From assembly GCF_030687535.1 (NCBI RefSeq), contig NZ_CP117437.1, forward strand, positions 4,423,501 through 4,487,500: a stretch of DNA of 64,000 bases, in the 5' to 3' direction. The notes beneath the pieces are model-generated. The model was not told where the DNA came from. It saw only the letters and a program-made list of their open reading frames with translations, and made no database searches. Below are positions 1-8,672 of this stretch, piece after piece. This stretch comes from Pseudomonas sp. FP2335 (GTDB lineage Bacteria; Pseudomonadota; Gammaproteobacteria; Pseudomonadales; Pseudomonadaceae). The translations under genes were made by a program, and so were the position numbers. Every line of letters starts with the position of its first letter. The stretch's first letter is position 1.

Positions 1-52
1 CGATGCGTACCTGGAGCACCAGAACCGGCAGCGGTTCTCCCGGGTGATCTGA
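1..52 (+). CDS. hemN: 3' end of hemN (oxygen-independent coproporphyrinogen III oxidase), partial
   Basis: The window opens inside a plus-strand reading frame that ends with TGA at 50-52. The last residues read DAYLEHQNRQRFSRVI, the kind of C-terminus I recall for Pseudomonas HemN. HemN is the radical-SAM enzyme that makes protoporphyrinogen when oxygen is short. The next genes support the call: in Pseudomonas hemN lies beside anr, the regulator that activates it, with one small conserved gene between them, exactly as here. Only 16 codons are visible, so the identification leans on context. The stop codon abuts the stop of the convergent gene at 53. Confidence 0.6.
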   Translation, partial: DAYLEHQNRQRFSRVI

Positions 53-502
53 TCAACTCGACAACGCGAGGACTTTTCCGACGTCTTCCGAGCTCATGCC
101 TTTCATTGCCTTGGCCAGGGACACCTGGGCGGTGACGAGCCCGGCCTGCAAGGAGCTGATGGCGGTTTGCAGGTTGGCGGTCTTCATCTGCCGTTCCTCT
201 GCCGTCAGGCTTTGGTCCATGGCGATGGCTTGCAGCTCGGCCATCTTTTCCTCGAGCTGCTGCTTGATCTGGCGGATCATCTTCAGGATCTGTTTGACGT
301 TATCGTCCAGGCCGCTGTCGTCGATGTCCGAATCGGGGCTTTTTGCCGCAGCCGCCTTGAATGCATCCGAGGAAATCGTCACCTTGACGCCTTCGGCCGC
401 TGGCAACGCGGCGGTGTCCTTATCCTCGACCGCAGCGGTCGGCTGCGCGTCCGGCACCGTCGGCACGCGGAGCTGGGGGTTATTGACCGCGAAAACAATC
501 AT
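53..502 (-). CDS. Conserved hypothetical protein between hemN and anr
   Basis: A 149-residue protein of unknown function. The start at 502 is preceded by AGGAG about 8 bases upstream, so the longer frame reaching 553 is probably not used. Residues 1-60 are rich in Pro, Ala and Val and look flexible. Residues about 65-125 form a charged heptad-like stretch (KQILKMIRQIKQQLEEKMAEL) that should be a coiled coil, and the rest is helical and Ala/Ser rich. There is no signal peptide or membrane segment. The same hemN-hypothetical-anr order occurs in other pseudomonads, so it is probably a real conserved gene, but I do not recognise a domain. Confidence 0.75.
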   Translation of the reverse strand: MIVFAVNNPQLRVPTVPDAQPTAAVEDKDTAALPAAEGVKVTISSDAFKAAAAKSPDSDIDDSGLDDNVKQILKMIRQIKQQLEEKMAELQAIAMDQSLTAEERQMKTANLQTAISSLQAGLVTAQVSLAKAMKGMSSEDVGKVLALSS

Positions 503-655
503 GGGCTGAGCTCCTGCTCGTAAAAACACGTCCTTGTATCGGCCTCGATACAAAAAGCTTTATACCTTTGCCGGTTTTTTGTACAGGCTGGCCTCCTTGC
601 CCCCCAGTGCGTTACCCTTACGTCTTATGTGTGTTTCCCCACAAGGATTTAATAA

Positions 656-1390
656 ATGTCCGAGCCAGTAAAACTGCGCGCTCACAGCCAGGCTCATTGC
701 AAGGATTGCAGCCTGGCCCCCCTCTGCTTGCCACTTTCGCTGAATTTGGAAGACATGGATGCGTTGGACGACATCGTAAAACGTGGCCGCCCGCTGAAAA
801 AAGGCGAGTTCCTGTTTCGCCAGGGCGACGGGTTCGATTCCGTTTATGCAGTACGTTCGGGTGCCTTGAAGACGTTCAGCCTGAGCGACAGCGGCGAAGA
901 GCAGATCACCGGTTTCCACCTGCCGAGCGAGTTGGTGGGGCTGTCGGGCATGGACACCGAGATTCACCCGGTCTCGGCCCAGGCGCTGGAGACGACGTCG
1001 GTGTGCGAAATCCCCTTCGAACGCCTGGACGAACTGGCCCTGCAACTGCCGCAACTGCGCCGTCAGTTGATGCGTGTAATGAGCCGTGAGATTCGTGACG
1101 ACCAGCAAATGATGCTGCTGTTGTCGAAGAAAACCGCCGACGAGCGCATCGCCACCTTCCTGGTCAACTTGTCCGCGCGCTTCCGTGCCCGTGGTTTTTC
1201 GGCCAACCAGTTCCGCTTGAGCATGTCGCGCAACGAAATCGGCAACTACCTGGGCCTCGCGGTGGAAACCGTGTCCCGCGTGTTCACCCGCTTCCAGCAG
1301 AACGAACTGATCGCGGCCGAGGGCAAGGAAGTGCACATTCTCGACCCGATCCAACTGTGCGCACTGGCCGGCGGTTCGCTCGAAGGTTAA
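656..1390 (+). CDS. anr: Anr, FNR-family oxygen-sensing transcriptional regulator
   Basis: Global regulator of low-oxygen gene expression, 244 residues, FNR/CRP family. Cysteines 15, 18, 24 and 117 match the four ligands of the oxygen-labile [4Fe-4S] cluster of FNR. A cyclic-nucleotide-binding-like beta roll follows (about 30-130), then a long dimer helix and a C-terminal helix-turn-helix (about 190-225) whose recognition helix contains VETVSR, giving the Glu-Ser-Arg set that reads TTGAT-N4-ATCAA sites. AAGGA lies 9 bases before the ATG. The gene lies next to hemN, a typical Anr target, and upstream of apt. No obvious Anr box was seen in the 100 bases upstream. Confidence 0.97.
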   Translation: MSEPVKLRAHSQAHCKDCSLAPLCLPLSLNLEDMDALDDIVKRGRPLKKGEFLFRQGDGFDSVYAVRSGALKTFSLSDSGEEQITGFHLPSELVGLSGMDTEIHPVSAQALETTSVCEIPFERLDELALQLPQLRRQLMRVMSREIRDDQQMMLLLSKKTADERIATFLVNLSARFRARGFSANQFRLSMSRNEIGNYLGLAVETVSRVFTRFQQNELIAAEGKEVHILDPIQLCALAGGSLEG

Positions 1391-1482
1391 GCGAAAGGCT
1401 GATCCAGACACCTGTGGCCGCGCCAATCGGCGAGGCCGCAGGTATACTTCGAGTCCGTTTCCAGCCCCAGGACTCTTCGACG

Positions 1483-2031
1483 ATGACCTTCGATTCGTTC
1501 GACATCAAATCCCTGATCCGCCCTGTCATCGACTTCCCCAAGCCTGGGGTGATCTTTCGTGACATCACGCCCCTGTTCCAATCGCCCCGCGCCCTGCGCC
1601 TGGTGGCCGACAGCTTTGCCCACCGCTACGTTGAAGCCGACTTCAGCCACATCGGCGCCATGGATGCCCGCGGCTTCCTGATTGGCTCGATCATCGCCTA
1701 CCAACTGAACAAACCGCTGATCCTGTTCCGCAAGCAAGGCAAATTGCCGGCGGACGTGCTGGCCGAGGGTTACCAGACCGAATACGGCGAAGCGTTCCTG
1801 GAAGTGCATGCCGATAGCCTGTGCGAAGGCGACTCGGTGCTGATGTTCGATGACCTGATCGCCACTGGCGGTACGCTGATCGCAGCGGCCAACCTAGTGC
1901 GGCGCATGGGCGCGAAGATCTTTGAGGCGGCGGCGATTATCGATTTGCCGGAGTTGGGTGGCTCGCAGCGTTTGGAAGATATGGGGATTCCGACGTTTTG
2001 TTTGACGCAGTTTGCCCTGACTGAAAGGTAA
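1483..2031 (+). CDS. apt: Adenine phosphoribosyltransferase
   Basis: Purine salvage enzyme that converts adenine and PRPP to AMP and pyrophosphate; cytosolic dimer of 182 residues. The PRPP-binding loop is visible as [13 protein letters not shown] at about 119-131, and the N-terminal [15 protein letters not shown] stretch is the family signature. The frame is open upstream to 1357, but the family length and N-terminus place the start at 1483. It is 92 bases after anr on the same strand and may share some transcription with it. Confidence 0.96.
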   Translation: MTFDSFDIKSLIRPVIDFPKPGVIFRDITPLFQSPRALRLVADSFAHRYVEADFSHIGAMDARGFLIGSIIAYQLNKPLILFRKQGKLPADVLAEGYQTEYGEAFLEVHADSLCEGDSVLMFDDLIATGGTLIAAANLVRRMGAKIFEAAAIIDLPELGGSQRLEDMGIPTFCLTQFALTER

Positions 2032-2050
2032 GGGTTGCCGGGGCTGACGC

Positions 2051-2124
2051 CATCGCGGGCAAGCCCGCTCCCACATTTTGATGTGTGAACACCGTCAAAT
2101 GTGGGAGCTGGCTTGCCTGCGATG
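2051..2124. repeat. REP-type inverted repeat pair
   Basis: Two oppositely oriented Pseudomonas REP cores (GCGGGCAAGCCCGCTCCCAC and GTGGGAGCTGGCTTGCCTGC) flank a short spacer that itself contains ACATTTTGAT and GTCAAATGT halves. The unit can fold into one long hairpin. It lies between the convergent apt and acyl-CoA dehydrogenase genes, where it may protect 3' ends or slow transcription. Confidence 0.85.
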
Positions 2125-2148
2125 AGGCCCTAAAAAACAACACACCAC

Positions 2149-3297
2149 TTAAAGCCCCATCTGCTTGCTGATGATTTCGTTCATCACCTCCCGCGTCCCC
2201 CCACCAATCGACAAGATGCGATTGTCCCGATACAGCCGCTCCACCAGGCTGCCGCGCATATAGCCCTGACCGCCCAGAATCTGCACCGCGTCATAAGTGA
2301 CCCGGTCCGCCGTGTCGGTCGCCAGGTTCTTGGCCATGGATATCTCCTTGATCACACTCTTGCCCGCGGCCATCTTCGCCGCCTGGCGATAGGTGAACTC
2401 CCGTGAGACTTCCACCGCCGTGGCCATTTCCGCCAGGCGATGCTTGAGCACCTGGAACTTGCCGATGGGCTTGCCAAACGCCTCGCGCTGGGTCGCCCAG
2501 TTGAGGCTTTCCTCCAGGGCCAGCTGCGCGGTCATGTTGGCCATCAAGGCCAGGGCCAGGCGTTCACTCTGGAAGTTGCCCATGATGCAGGCAAACCCCA
2601 TGTTCTCGGCGCCGATCAGATTGCCTACGGGCACATGACAATCGTCGAAGAACAATTCGGCAGTGTCCGACGCCCACCAGCCCATTTTCTTCAGGGGCTG
2701 GCCGACGGTGAAACCCGGGGTGTGTTTTTCGATGAGCAGCAGGCTGATGCCGCCAAAGCCCGGCCCGCCGGTGCGCACGGCGACCGTGTAGAAGTCGGCG
2801 CGCACGCCGCTGGTGATAAAGGTCTTGCTGCCGCTGACCCGGTAGCAATCGCCCTCGCGGATGGCGCGGGTTTGCAGGTTGGCCACGTCGGAGCCGCCGC
2901 CCGGTTCGGTGACGGCCAGGGCGATGATTTTGTCGCCCGACAGCACTTGCGGCGCCACACGCTCGCGCACTTCGGGCCGCGCCCATTTGACCACCGGCGG
3001 CAAGCCGATATCCAACGAACCGAGCCCGGCCACGACTCCGGCAGAGCCACAGCGCATCAATTCCTCACTGGCCGCGACCTTGGCAAACAGATCACCGGCA
3101 TGACTGCCGCCGAGGTCTTCCGGGTAGCCAATCCCCAGGATCCCCGCCGCACCGGCCTTGAGGTACAGCTCACGGGGAAAGCTCTCGGCCTCCTCCCACT
3201 GCTCGATGCCCGGCAACATCTCGCGCTCGACGAAACGGCGCACGCTGTCGCGGATCAACTGGTGGCTGGGGTCGAAGTAGTCCTGATAGGCAGACAT
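2149..3297 (-). CDS. Acyl-CoA dehydrogenase family protein
   Basis: Flavoenzyme (382 residues) that introduces an alpha-beta double bond into an acyl-CoA and passes electrons to ETF. The family pattern is complete: N-terminal helical domain, the beta-domain flavin motifs (ALAVTEPGGGSD and the GSKTFITSG strand), and the C-terminal helical domain with ILGGQGYMRG. The usual C-terminal Glu is replaced by a GGGT sequence, while a Glu is present in FQSERLALA. This suggests the isovaleryl-/long-chain type, in which the catalytic base sits on that helix. GGAG lies 7 bases before the ATG at 3297; a TTG two codons earlier is less likely. Substrate cannot be told from sequence. It appears to be a single-gene unit. 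Confidence 0.9.
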   Translation of the reverse strand: MSAYQDYFDPSHQLIRDSVRRFVEREMLPGIEQWEEAESFPRELYLKAGAAGILGIGYPEDLGGSHAGDLFAKVAASEELMRCGSAGVVAGLGSLDIGLPPVVKWARPEVRERVAPQVLSGDKIIALAVTEPGGGSDVANLQTRAIREGDCYRVSGSKTFITSGVRADFYTVAVRTGGPGFGGISLLLIEKHTPGFTVGQPLKKMGWWASDTAELFFDDCHVPVGNLIGAENMGFACIMGNFQSERLALALMANMTAQLALEESLNWATQREAFGKPIGKFQVLKHRLAEMATAVEVSREFTYRQAAKMAAGKSVIKEISMAKNLATDTADRVTYDAVQILGGQGYMRGSLVERLYRDNRILSIGGGTREVMNEIISKQMGL

Positions 3298-3414
3298 CGG
3301 CAAGCTCCACGGTGAGGTGGAGGGAAATTACCAAGCGCTTGCTTGGTTAGCAAGCCGGGCGCAAACCTCACCCTCAACACAAAACCAATGTGGGAGCAGC
3401 TCTGTGTGGGAGCG

Positions 3415-3494
3415 GGCTTGCTCGCGAACGCGGTGAATCAGTCAATAAATCTGGCGACTGACACACTGTATTCGCGAGCAAGCCCGCTCCCACA
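3415..3494. repeat. REP-type inverted repeat pair
   Basis: TGTGGGAGCGGGCTTGCTCG at the left and its complement at the right, with partly matching inner arms (ACGCGGTGAATCAGTC / GACTGACACACTGTAT). An extra partial REP head (TGTGGGAGCAGCTC) lies at 3389. The element lies just after the recR stop and before the acyl-CoA dehydrogenase promoter region. Its outline is that of the perfect palindrome at 28269-28358, but its inner arms have diverged. Confidence 0.85.
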
Positions 3495-3513
3495 TTTAGT
3501 TTTGCAATGTGGC

Positions 3514-4116
3514 TTAGAGCGCGATCGGCTTGCGACCTGCAAAGGAGTGCGCCAGCGTGCCGCCGTCCACCAACTCCAACTCCCCACCCAGCGGCACGCC
3601 ATGGGCGATGCGCGAGGTGATCAGGCCTTTGTTGGTCAGCAGTTGCGCGATGTAATGCGCCGTCGCCTCACCTTCCACTGTCGGGTTGGTGGCCAGGATC
3701 ACCTCGGTAAAGGTGCCCTGCTCTTCAATGCGCGCCACCAGTTGCGGAATGCCGATCGCTTCCGGCCCAAGGCCGTCCAGCGGCGACAGGTGGCCCTTGA
3801 GCACAAAGTAGCGCCCGCGATAGCCGGTCTGCTCCACCGCGTACACATCCATCGGCCCTTCCACCACGCACAGCAGCGTGTCGTCGCGGCGCGGGTCGGC
3901 GCATTGCGGGCAGAGGTCTTCTTCGGTGAGGGTGCGGCACAGGCGGCAGTGGCCTACGCCGGTCATGGCCTGGCTCAGGGCCTGGGCCAACCGGGTGCCG
4001 CCGCTGCGATCACGCTCCAGCAGTTGCAGCGCCATGCGCTGGGCGGTTTTCTGGCCGACGCCGGGCAAGGTGCGCAGGGCGTCGATCAGTTGGCGAATCA
4101 GGGGGCTGAAGCTCAT
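3514..4116 (-). CDS. recR: Recombination mediator RecR
   Basis: Acts with RecO (and RecF) to load RecA onto SSB-coated gaps. The 200-residue length is standard with the start at 4116; the frame extends six codons further upstream. An N-terminal helix-hairpin-helix ([15 protein letters not shown]) is followed by a Cys4 zinc finger at C57, C60, C69 and C72 and a Toprim domain ([12 protein letters not shown] onward, about 85-170). In many gammaproteobacteria recR directly follows dnaX and ebfC; here an oxidoreductase gene and a terminator-like hairpin separate it from ebfC, so it probably has its own promoter or is transcribed with the oxidoreductase. Confidence 0.97.
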   Translation of the reverse strand: MSFSPLIRQLIDALRTLPGVGQKTAQRMALQLLERDRSGGTRLAQALSQAMTGVGHCRLCRTLTEEDLCPQCADPRRDDTLLCVVEGPMDVYAVEQTGYRGRYFVLKGHLSPLDGLGPEAIGIPQLVARIEEQGTFTEVILATNPTVEGEATAHYIAQLLTNKGLITSRIAHGVPLGGELELVDGGTLAHSFAGRKPIAL

Positions 4117-4182
4117 GGGCGAAGGGTCCGACAAAACGACGAGACGCGGTTTATACCCGCGCCCCGGATTAGCGTCAAATGC

Positions 4183-5217
4183 TCAATCCTGTGCGACGCG
4201 CACCACCAACTTGCCGAAGTTGCGTCCTTCGAGCAGACCGATAAAAGCTTCAGGCGCATGCTCCAGGCCGTCGACTACGTCTTCGCGGAACTTGATTTTG
4301 CCATCACGCACCCACGGCGCCATCGCGCTGAGGAATTCGGGCTGGCGGTCGCCGTAGTCGTCAAACACGATAAAGCCCTGGATACGCACGCGTTTGGTCA
4401 GCAAGGTGCGTTGCAGCGCAGGCAAGCGGTCAGGGCCCGTGGGCGGCTGATGGGCGTTGTAGCCGGCGATCAACCCGCACAGCGGGATGCGTGCCTTGGG
4501 GTTGAGCAGCGGCAGCACCGCATCGAAGACTTTGCCGCCGACGTTTTCGAAGTAAATGTCCACGCCTTTGAAGCAGGCTTGCGCCAGTTCATCGGCGAAC
4601 GCCTCGCTTTTGTGGTCGATGCACGCATCAAAACCCAGCTCATCCACCACATAACGGCATTTGTCGGCGCCACCGGCAATCCCGACCACACGCAAGCCCT
4701 TGAGCTTGGCCACCTGCCCCACCACCGAACCCACCGCACCGGACGCGGCCGCCACCACCAGGGTTTCGCCGGCCTTGGGCTGGCCGATGTCCATCAGGCC
4801 CATGTACGCGGTCATGCCCGGCATGCCGAGGACCCCCAAGGCCATGGACGGGCTGGGAAGCCCATTGGGCACCGGGATCAGATTGCGCCCGTCGGAAATG
4901 CCATGGCTCTGCCAGCCCGTGGCACCGACCACCAGATCACCCACCTCGAATTTCGGGTTGCGCGACTGTTCGATACGGCTGACAGCACCACCGGTCATCA
5001 CTTCGTCGATTTCCACCGGCGCGGCGTAGGACGGCGCGTCGCTCATACGTCCGCGCATGTAGGGGTCGAGGGACAGGTACAGCGTCTTCAGCAAGACTTG
5101 GCCGTCTGCCAGCTCCGGCAAGGCCACGCGCTCCATGCGGAAGTTTTCCGGGGTCGGCGCGCCCACGGGGCGTGAGACCAGCACAATGCGCTGGTTCAGA
5201 ATGGGTTGTTGTGGCAT
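4183..5217 (-). CDS. NADP-dependent oxidoreductase, MDR family (CurA/leukotriene B4 dehydrogenase-like)
   Basis: Zinc-free medium-chain reductase of 344 residues, a family that reduces the double bond of enals, enones or curcumin-like compounds with NADPH. The N-terminal GroES-like fold includes the family motif LSLDPYMRGRMSD, and the Rossmann region has AASGAVGSVVGQ. There are no zinc-binding cysteines. AAGGAG sits 6 bases before the ATG at 5217; the longer frame starting at 5325 would run into the terminator hairpin and is rejected. It sits between ebfC and recR on the same strand. Its substrate is unknown. Confidence 0.9.
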   Translation of the reverse strand: MPQQPILNQRIVLVSRPVGAPTPENFRMERVALPELADGQVLLKTLYLSLDPYMRGRMSDAPSYAAPVEIDEVMTGGAVSRIEQSRNPKFEVGDLVVGATGWQSHGISDGRNLIPVPNGLPSPSMALGVLGMPGMTAYMGLMDIGQPKAGETLVVAAASGAVGSVVGQVAKLKGLRVVGIAGGADKCRYVVDELGFDACIDHKSEAFADELAQACFKGVDIYFENVGGKVFDAVLPLLNPKARIPLCGLIAGYNAHQPPTGPDRLPALQRTLLTKRVRIQGFIVFDDYGDRQPEFLSAMAPWVRDGKIKFREDVVDGLEHAPEAFIGLLEGRNFGKLVVRVAQD

Positions 5218-5293
5218 CTGGGGCTCCTTTCGCGAATCCATCGGTATAGGGTGCAGACCGTATTGGGGGTGCCTGGGTTCGATCGGATCGACA

Positions 5294-5327
5294 CAAACAA
5301 AAATGCCAGGCACAAGGCCTGGCATTG
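5294..5327 (-). terminator. Intrinsic terminator after ebfC
   Basis: Read on the minus strand: AATGCCAGGCC-TTGT-GCCTGGCATT followed by TTTTGTTTG. It lies 23 bases beyond the ebfC stop codon, so it should end the dnaX-ebfC transcript before the oxidoreductase and recR. Confidence 0.8.
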
Positions 5328-5349
5328 GAGTCTAGCCAACGATCGCCGA

Positions 5350-5688
5350 TCAGAACGGCAGCTTCATGCCCGGTGGCAGTTGCATGCCAGCGGTCACACC
5401 GCCCATTTTTTCCTGGCTGTTGGCTTCGATCTTGCGCACGGCGTCGTTGACGGCCGCGGCGAACAGCGCTTCGAGCATTTCCAGGTCGTCTTCGCCGACA
5501 CCTGGCAATACGCTCGGGTCGATGCTCACGCGCTTGATGTCGTGACGACCGGTCATCACCACGCTGACCATATCGCCACCGGCTTTACCGGTGACTTCGG
5601 CGTTGGCCAGTTCTTCCTGCATCTTGGCCATTTTTTCCTGCATCTGCTGCGCCTGCTTCATCAGGCCGGCCATGCCACCTTTCATCAT
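5350..5688 (-). CDS. ebfC: YbaB/EbfC-family nucleoid-associated protein
   Basis: Small DNA-binding protein (112 residues) that coats the nucleoid as a dimer. The N-terminus [20 protein letters not shown] starts the long helix typical of the family, and the C-terminal Gly/Met/Pro tail is also usual. GAGGTG lies 6 bases before the first of two adjacent ATGs at 5688. It lies 43 bases downstream of dnaX, the standard arrangement, and is followed by an intrinsic terminator. Confidence 0.96.
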
Positions 5689-5731
5689 GGGAATCACCTC
5701 AAAAGTACGTGGATCAATTAGTAGCCCGGTT

Positions 5732-7780
5732 TCATGACGCTTGGGGCACCGGGGCTTCGACAGGTTCAATAGTATCGTGACGGACGACCGCCCCGAACTG
5801 TTGCATCATTTGCTGGATGAGCGGATCGCCGTGGATCGAGTCCTCGGCCTCACGCTGGCGGTTGATTCGCCGACGGGTCGCGGCCTGGGCCGGGGTTTCC
5901 TGCTCGGGCTTGATCAGCTCGATGGCGATGGTCAGCGTGCGCTCATGGTACTGGTTCAGTGCGTCATTCAGGCGACGTTGCTGGGTGGCGTTGAACAGGG
6001 CGCTGTGGGCCGGGTCCAGGTGCAACAGCCAGTGGTCGCCTTCGATGGAGATCAATGTGCAGTTGGCGGCGATGCTGCCGGTCATGCCAGAGATCGGCAG
6101 TTTCGGGAACAATTCCAGCCATTGCAAGGCCAGGCCGGTGGCCGGCGCCGCAGCCGGTTCAGCCTCGGGCTCGGGGGCCGGCTCGGCGGTGTGTTCGCTG
6201 GCCAGATCGTCCAGGTAGCTGTAGGCCGAATCCATGTCCGGCTCGATGTAGTCTTCGTCCAGCGGCGGCTCGTCGTCGAGGTCGATGCCGGGAACGGACG
6301 CCTCCACCTGGGCGACGGTGGGCTCGGGCACCGGCGCGGACACCCACTCCGGAGCGTCCAATACAACGCTGTCCGGGGTCGGCGTAGGCATCGGCGTCAG
6401 CTCGGGCTGCTCGCCGGTGGTTTCCAGCACGGGCTCCACGACGGGTTGCTGCTCCACTTCGGCCTCGGCCTCGGCGTCTACCGGGTCGTTCCACGGCAGG
6501 TCGACGACAGCTTGCGGCTCGACAACGGGTGCAGGCTCGGGCTCTGCCACAGGCACCGGTTCAGGCGCTGGCGCGGGAATCGGCGCAGCAGCCACTGGCG
6601 CAACCACCGCCGCGCCAGCCACTGGTTTGGCGGAATCAACTGTGGCCTGGCTGATCCCCACTGGCTTTAGCGGCTGTCTCGGCGCATCGGTCGAATCAGC
6701 AGGCCGGAAGGCCAGCATGCGCAGCAGGACCATCTCGAAGCCGCCACGCGGGTCCGGTGCCAGGGGCAAGTCCCGGCGGCCGATCAGGCCCATCTGGTAG
6801 TAGAACTGCACGTCTTCGGCCGGCAACGCCTGGGCCAGGGCCAGCACGCGGTCGCGGTCGCCATGGCCGTTGTCGACCCCCTCGGGCAGGGCCTGGGCGA
6901 TGGCGACGCGATGCAGCACGTTGAGGATTTCCGAAAGCACGCCGTTCCAGTCCGGGCCTTGCTCCGACAGATGACGCACGGCTTCGAGCAGCGCCTTGGC
7001 ATCGCCTTCGATCAATGCGTGCAGCACGTCGAAGACCTGGCCATGGTCGAGGGTGCCGAGCATGGCGCGCACATCGGCGGCCATGACCTTGCCTTCACCA
7101 AAGGCAATGGCCTGGTCGGTGAGGCTCATGGCATCCCGCATCGAGCCATCGGCGGCGCGGCCGAGCAGCCACAGTGCGTCGTCTTCGAACGGCACGTTCT
7201 CGACACCCAGCACGTGGGTCAAATGCTCGACCACCCGCTCGGGGGTCATGTTTTTCAGGGAGAACTGCAGGCACCGCGACAGAATCGTTGCAGGAAGTTT
7301 CTGCGGATCGGTAGTGGCCAGGATGAATTTGACGTAGGGCGGCGGCTCTTCCAGGGTTTTCAACAAGGCGTTGAAGGAGTGGCTGGACAGCATGTGCACT
7401 TCGTCGATCAGGTAGACCTTGAAGCGGCCACGGCTCGGCGCGTACTGCACGTTGTCGAGCAGCTCGCGGGTGTCTTCGACCTTGGTGCGGCTCGCGGCGT
7501 CGATCTCGATCAGGTCGACGAAACGCCCTTCGTCGATTTCCCGGCATACCGAGCAGGTGCCGCAGGGCGTCGAAGTGATACCGGTTTCACAGTTCAGGCA
7601 TTTGGCGATGATGCGCGCGATGGTGGTCTTGCCCACCCCACGGGTGCCGGTGAACAGGTAGGCGTGGTGCAGCCGCTGGCTGTCCAAGGCATTGATCAGA
7701 GCCTTGAGCACATGGGTCTGGCCGACCATTTCGCGGAACGAGCGCGGACGCCATTTACGTGCAAGAACCTGATAACTCAT
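5732..7780 (-). CDS. dnaX: DNA polymerase III subunit gamma/tau
   Basis: Clamp-loader ATPase that also ties the two polymerases and DnaB together. The start at 7780 gives the canonical [13 protein letters not shown]-terminus and 682 residues; the frame is open far upstream but that extension is not family-like. Walker A GTRGVGKT is at 45-52, the zinc ligands are C64, C73, C76 and C79, Walker B is LIDEVH, and the SRC sensor motif is present. A Pro/Glu/Ala-rich linker (about 440-600) leads to the C-terminal tau domain that binds the polymerase. I did not find an A-AAA-AAG slippery site of the E. coli type, so production of gamma by frameshifting is not evident. Confidence 0.97.
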
Positions 7781-7913
7781 CGAAAACCGTCGCAACTGGG
7801 AAACAGAAGCCGGTAATGCTAGCGGAGCAAGGGGGAAATTGCATCCGGCACGCTTGCCTAATCTGACTAAGCTCTTGTGACTGGCCCCATAAAGGCCTGA
7901 ACCCGGAGAGCAT

Positions 7914-8672
7914 ATGCGCGCAGTCCTGGGCATTTTATGGATGATTGCCACGGCCAGCCTTGCAGCGCCTGCACCGCTGCGCTTCTCGGTTTCCGACAGT
8001 TGGGCGATGCCCATGGTGCAACTGGAGGATGGCCGTCCCACGCAGGGTATTTTGTATGACCTGATGTCGAGCCTGGCCACCCAGGTCGGGCAGCCGGCGC
8101 AGTTCCACGTACTGGCGCGGGCGCGCATCGCCCCCGCCATGGAGCATGGCGAGATAGATGTGCGCTGTTATGTCGCCCAGGCTTGGGTCGACGATATGCC
8201 CGGCGACTACCTCTGGAGCGTTCCGCTGTTTGTGCAGCGCAACCTGCTGGTCAGCGCCCATGTACCCGCGCAGACGGTGCAACTGGACAAACTGGCCCCG
8301 CAGTTGATCGGCACAGTGCTGAGCTACCGCTACACCACCCTCGACCCGCTGTTTGCCAGCGGCCAACTCATGCGTGACGACGCCCGCAGCGAAGAACAGG
8401 TGCTGCACAAGCTGGTGGCAGGTCGCTTCAAATATGCGGTCATCAATGAGTGGATACTCGAACGCTTCAACCAGAAGCTGGCACCCGGCCAGCGCTTGCA
8501 TAAAGTCGCGGTGATCGAGGAGCAGGGCCTGGGGTGCACGGTGCGCAATGACCCGAACGTGCCGGTGCAACAAATTTTGCGCACCTTGCTGCGGATGAAA
8601 ATGTCCGGCGAAATCGATGACATCATCCAGCTGTACACCGGGGAGCGCGCACCCAACGCCCCTCAAGACTGA
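7914..8672 (+). CDS. Periplasmic solute-binding (SBP_bac_3-like) protein
   Basis: 252 residues starting with a short signal peptide (MRAVLGILWMIATASLAAPA). The rest resembles the extracellular solute-binding family 3 fold found in amino-acid transporters and in orphan sensory proteins: an N-terminal LRFSVSDSWAMPM strand, a central YLWSVPLFVQRNLLV segment and a C-terminal helix. No permease or ATPase gene lies nearby, so it is an orphan binding protein with an unknown ligand. GGAGAG precedes the ATG. Its last 50 bases overlap the end of the convergent transporter gene. Confidence 0.75.
   Translation: MRAVLGILWMIATASLAAPAPLRFSVSDSWAMPMVQLEDGRPTQGILYDLMSSLATQVGQPAQFHVLARARIAPAMEHGEIDVRCYVAQAWVDDMPGDYLWSVPLFVQRNLLVSAHVPAQTVQLDKLAPQLIGTVLSYRYTTLDPLFASGQLMRDDARSEEQVLHKLVAGRFKYAVINEWILERFNQKLAPGQRLHKVAVIEEQGLGCTVRNDPNVPVQQILRTLLRMKMSGEIDDIIQLYTGERAPNAPQD

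Noticed and set aside
264..284. TTGATCTGGCGGATCAT as an Anr box
   Set aside because: It lies inside a coding region and its half-site spacing is wrong.
553..655. An Anr box upstream of anr
   Set aside because: No TTGAT-N4-ATCAA-like sequence could be found there.
5275..5300. GGTTCGATCGG as a tRNA T-loop
   Set aside because: No acceptor or anticodon arms can be folded around it, and it lies in the upstream region of the oxidoreductase gene.
5732..7780. Programmed frameshift in dnaX
   Set aside because: I looked for A-AAA-AAG or a similar slippery heptamer after the ATPase domain and did not find one.
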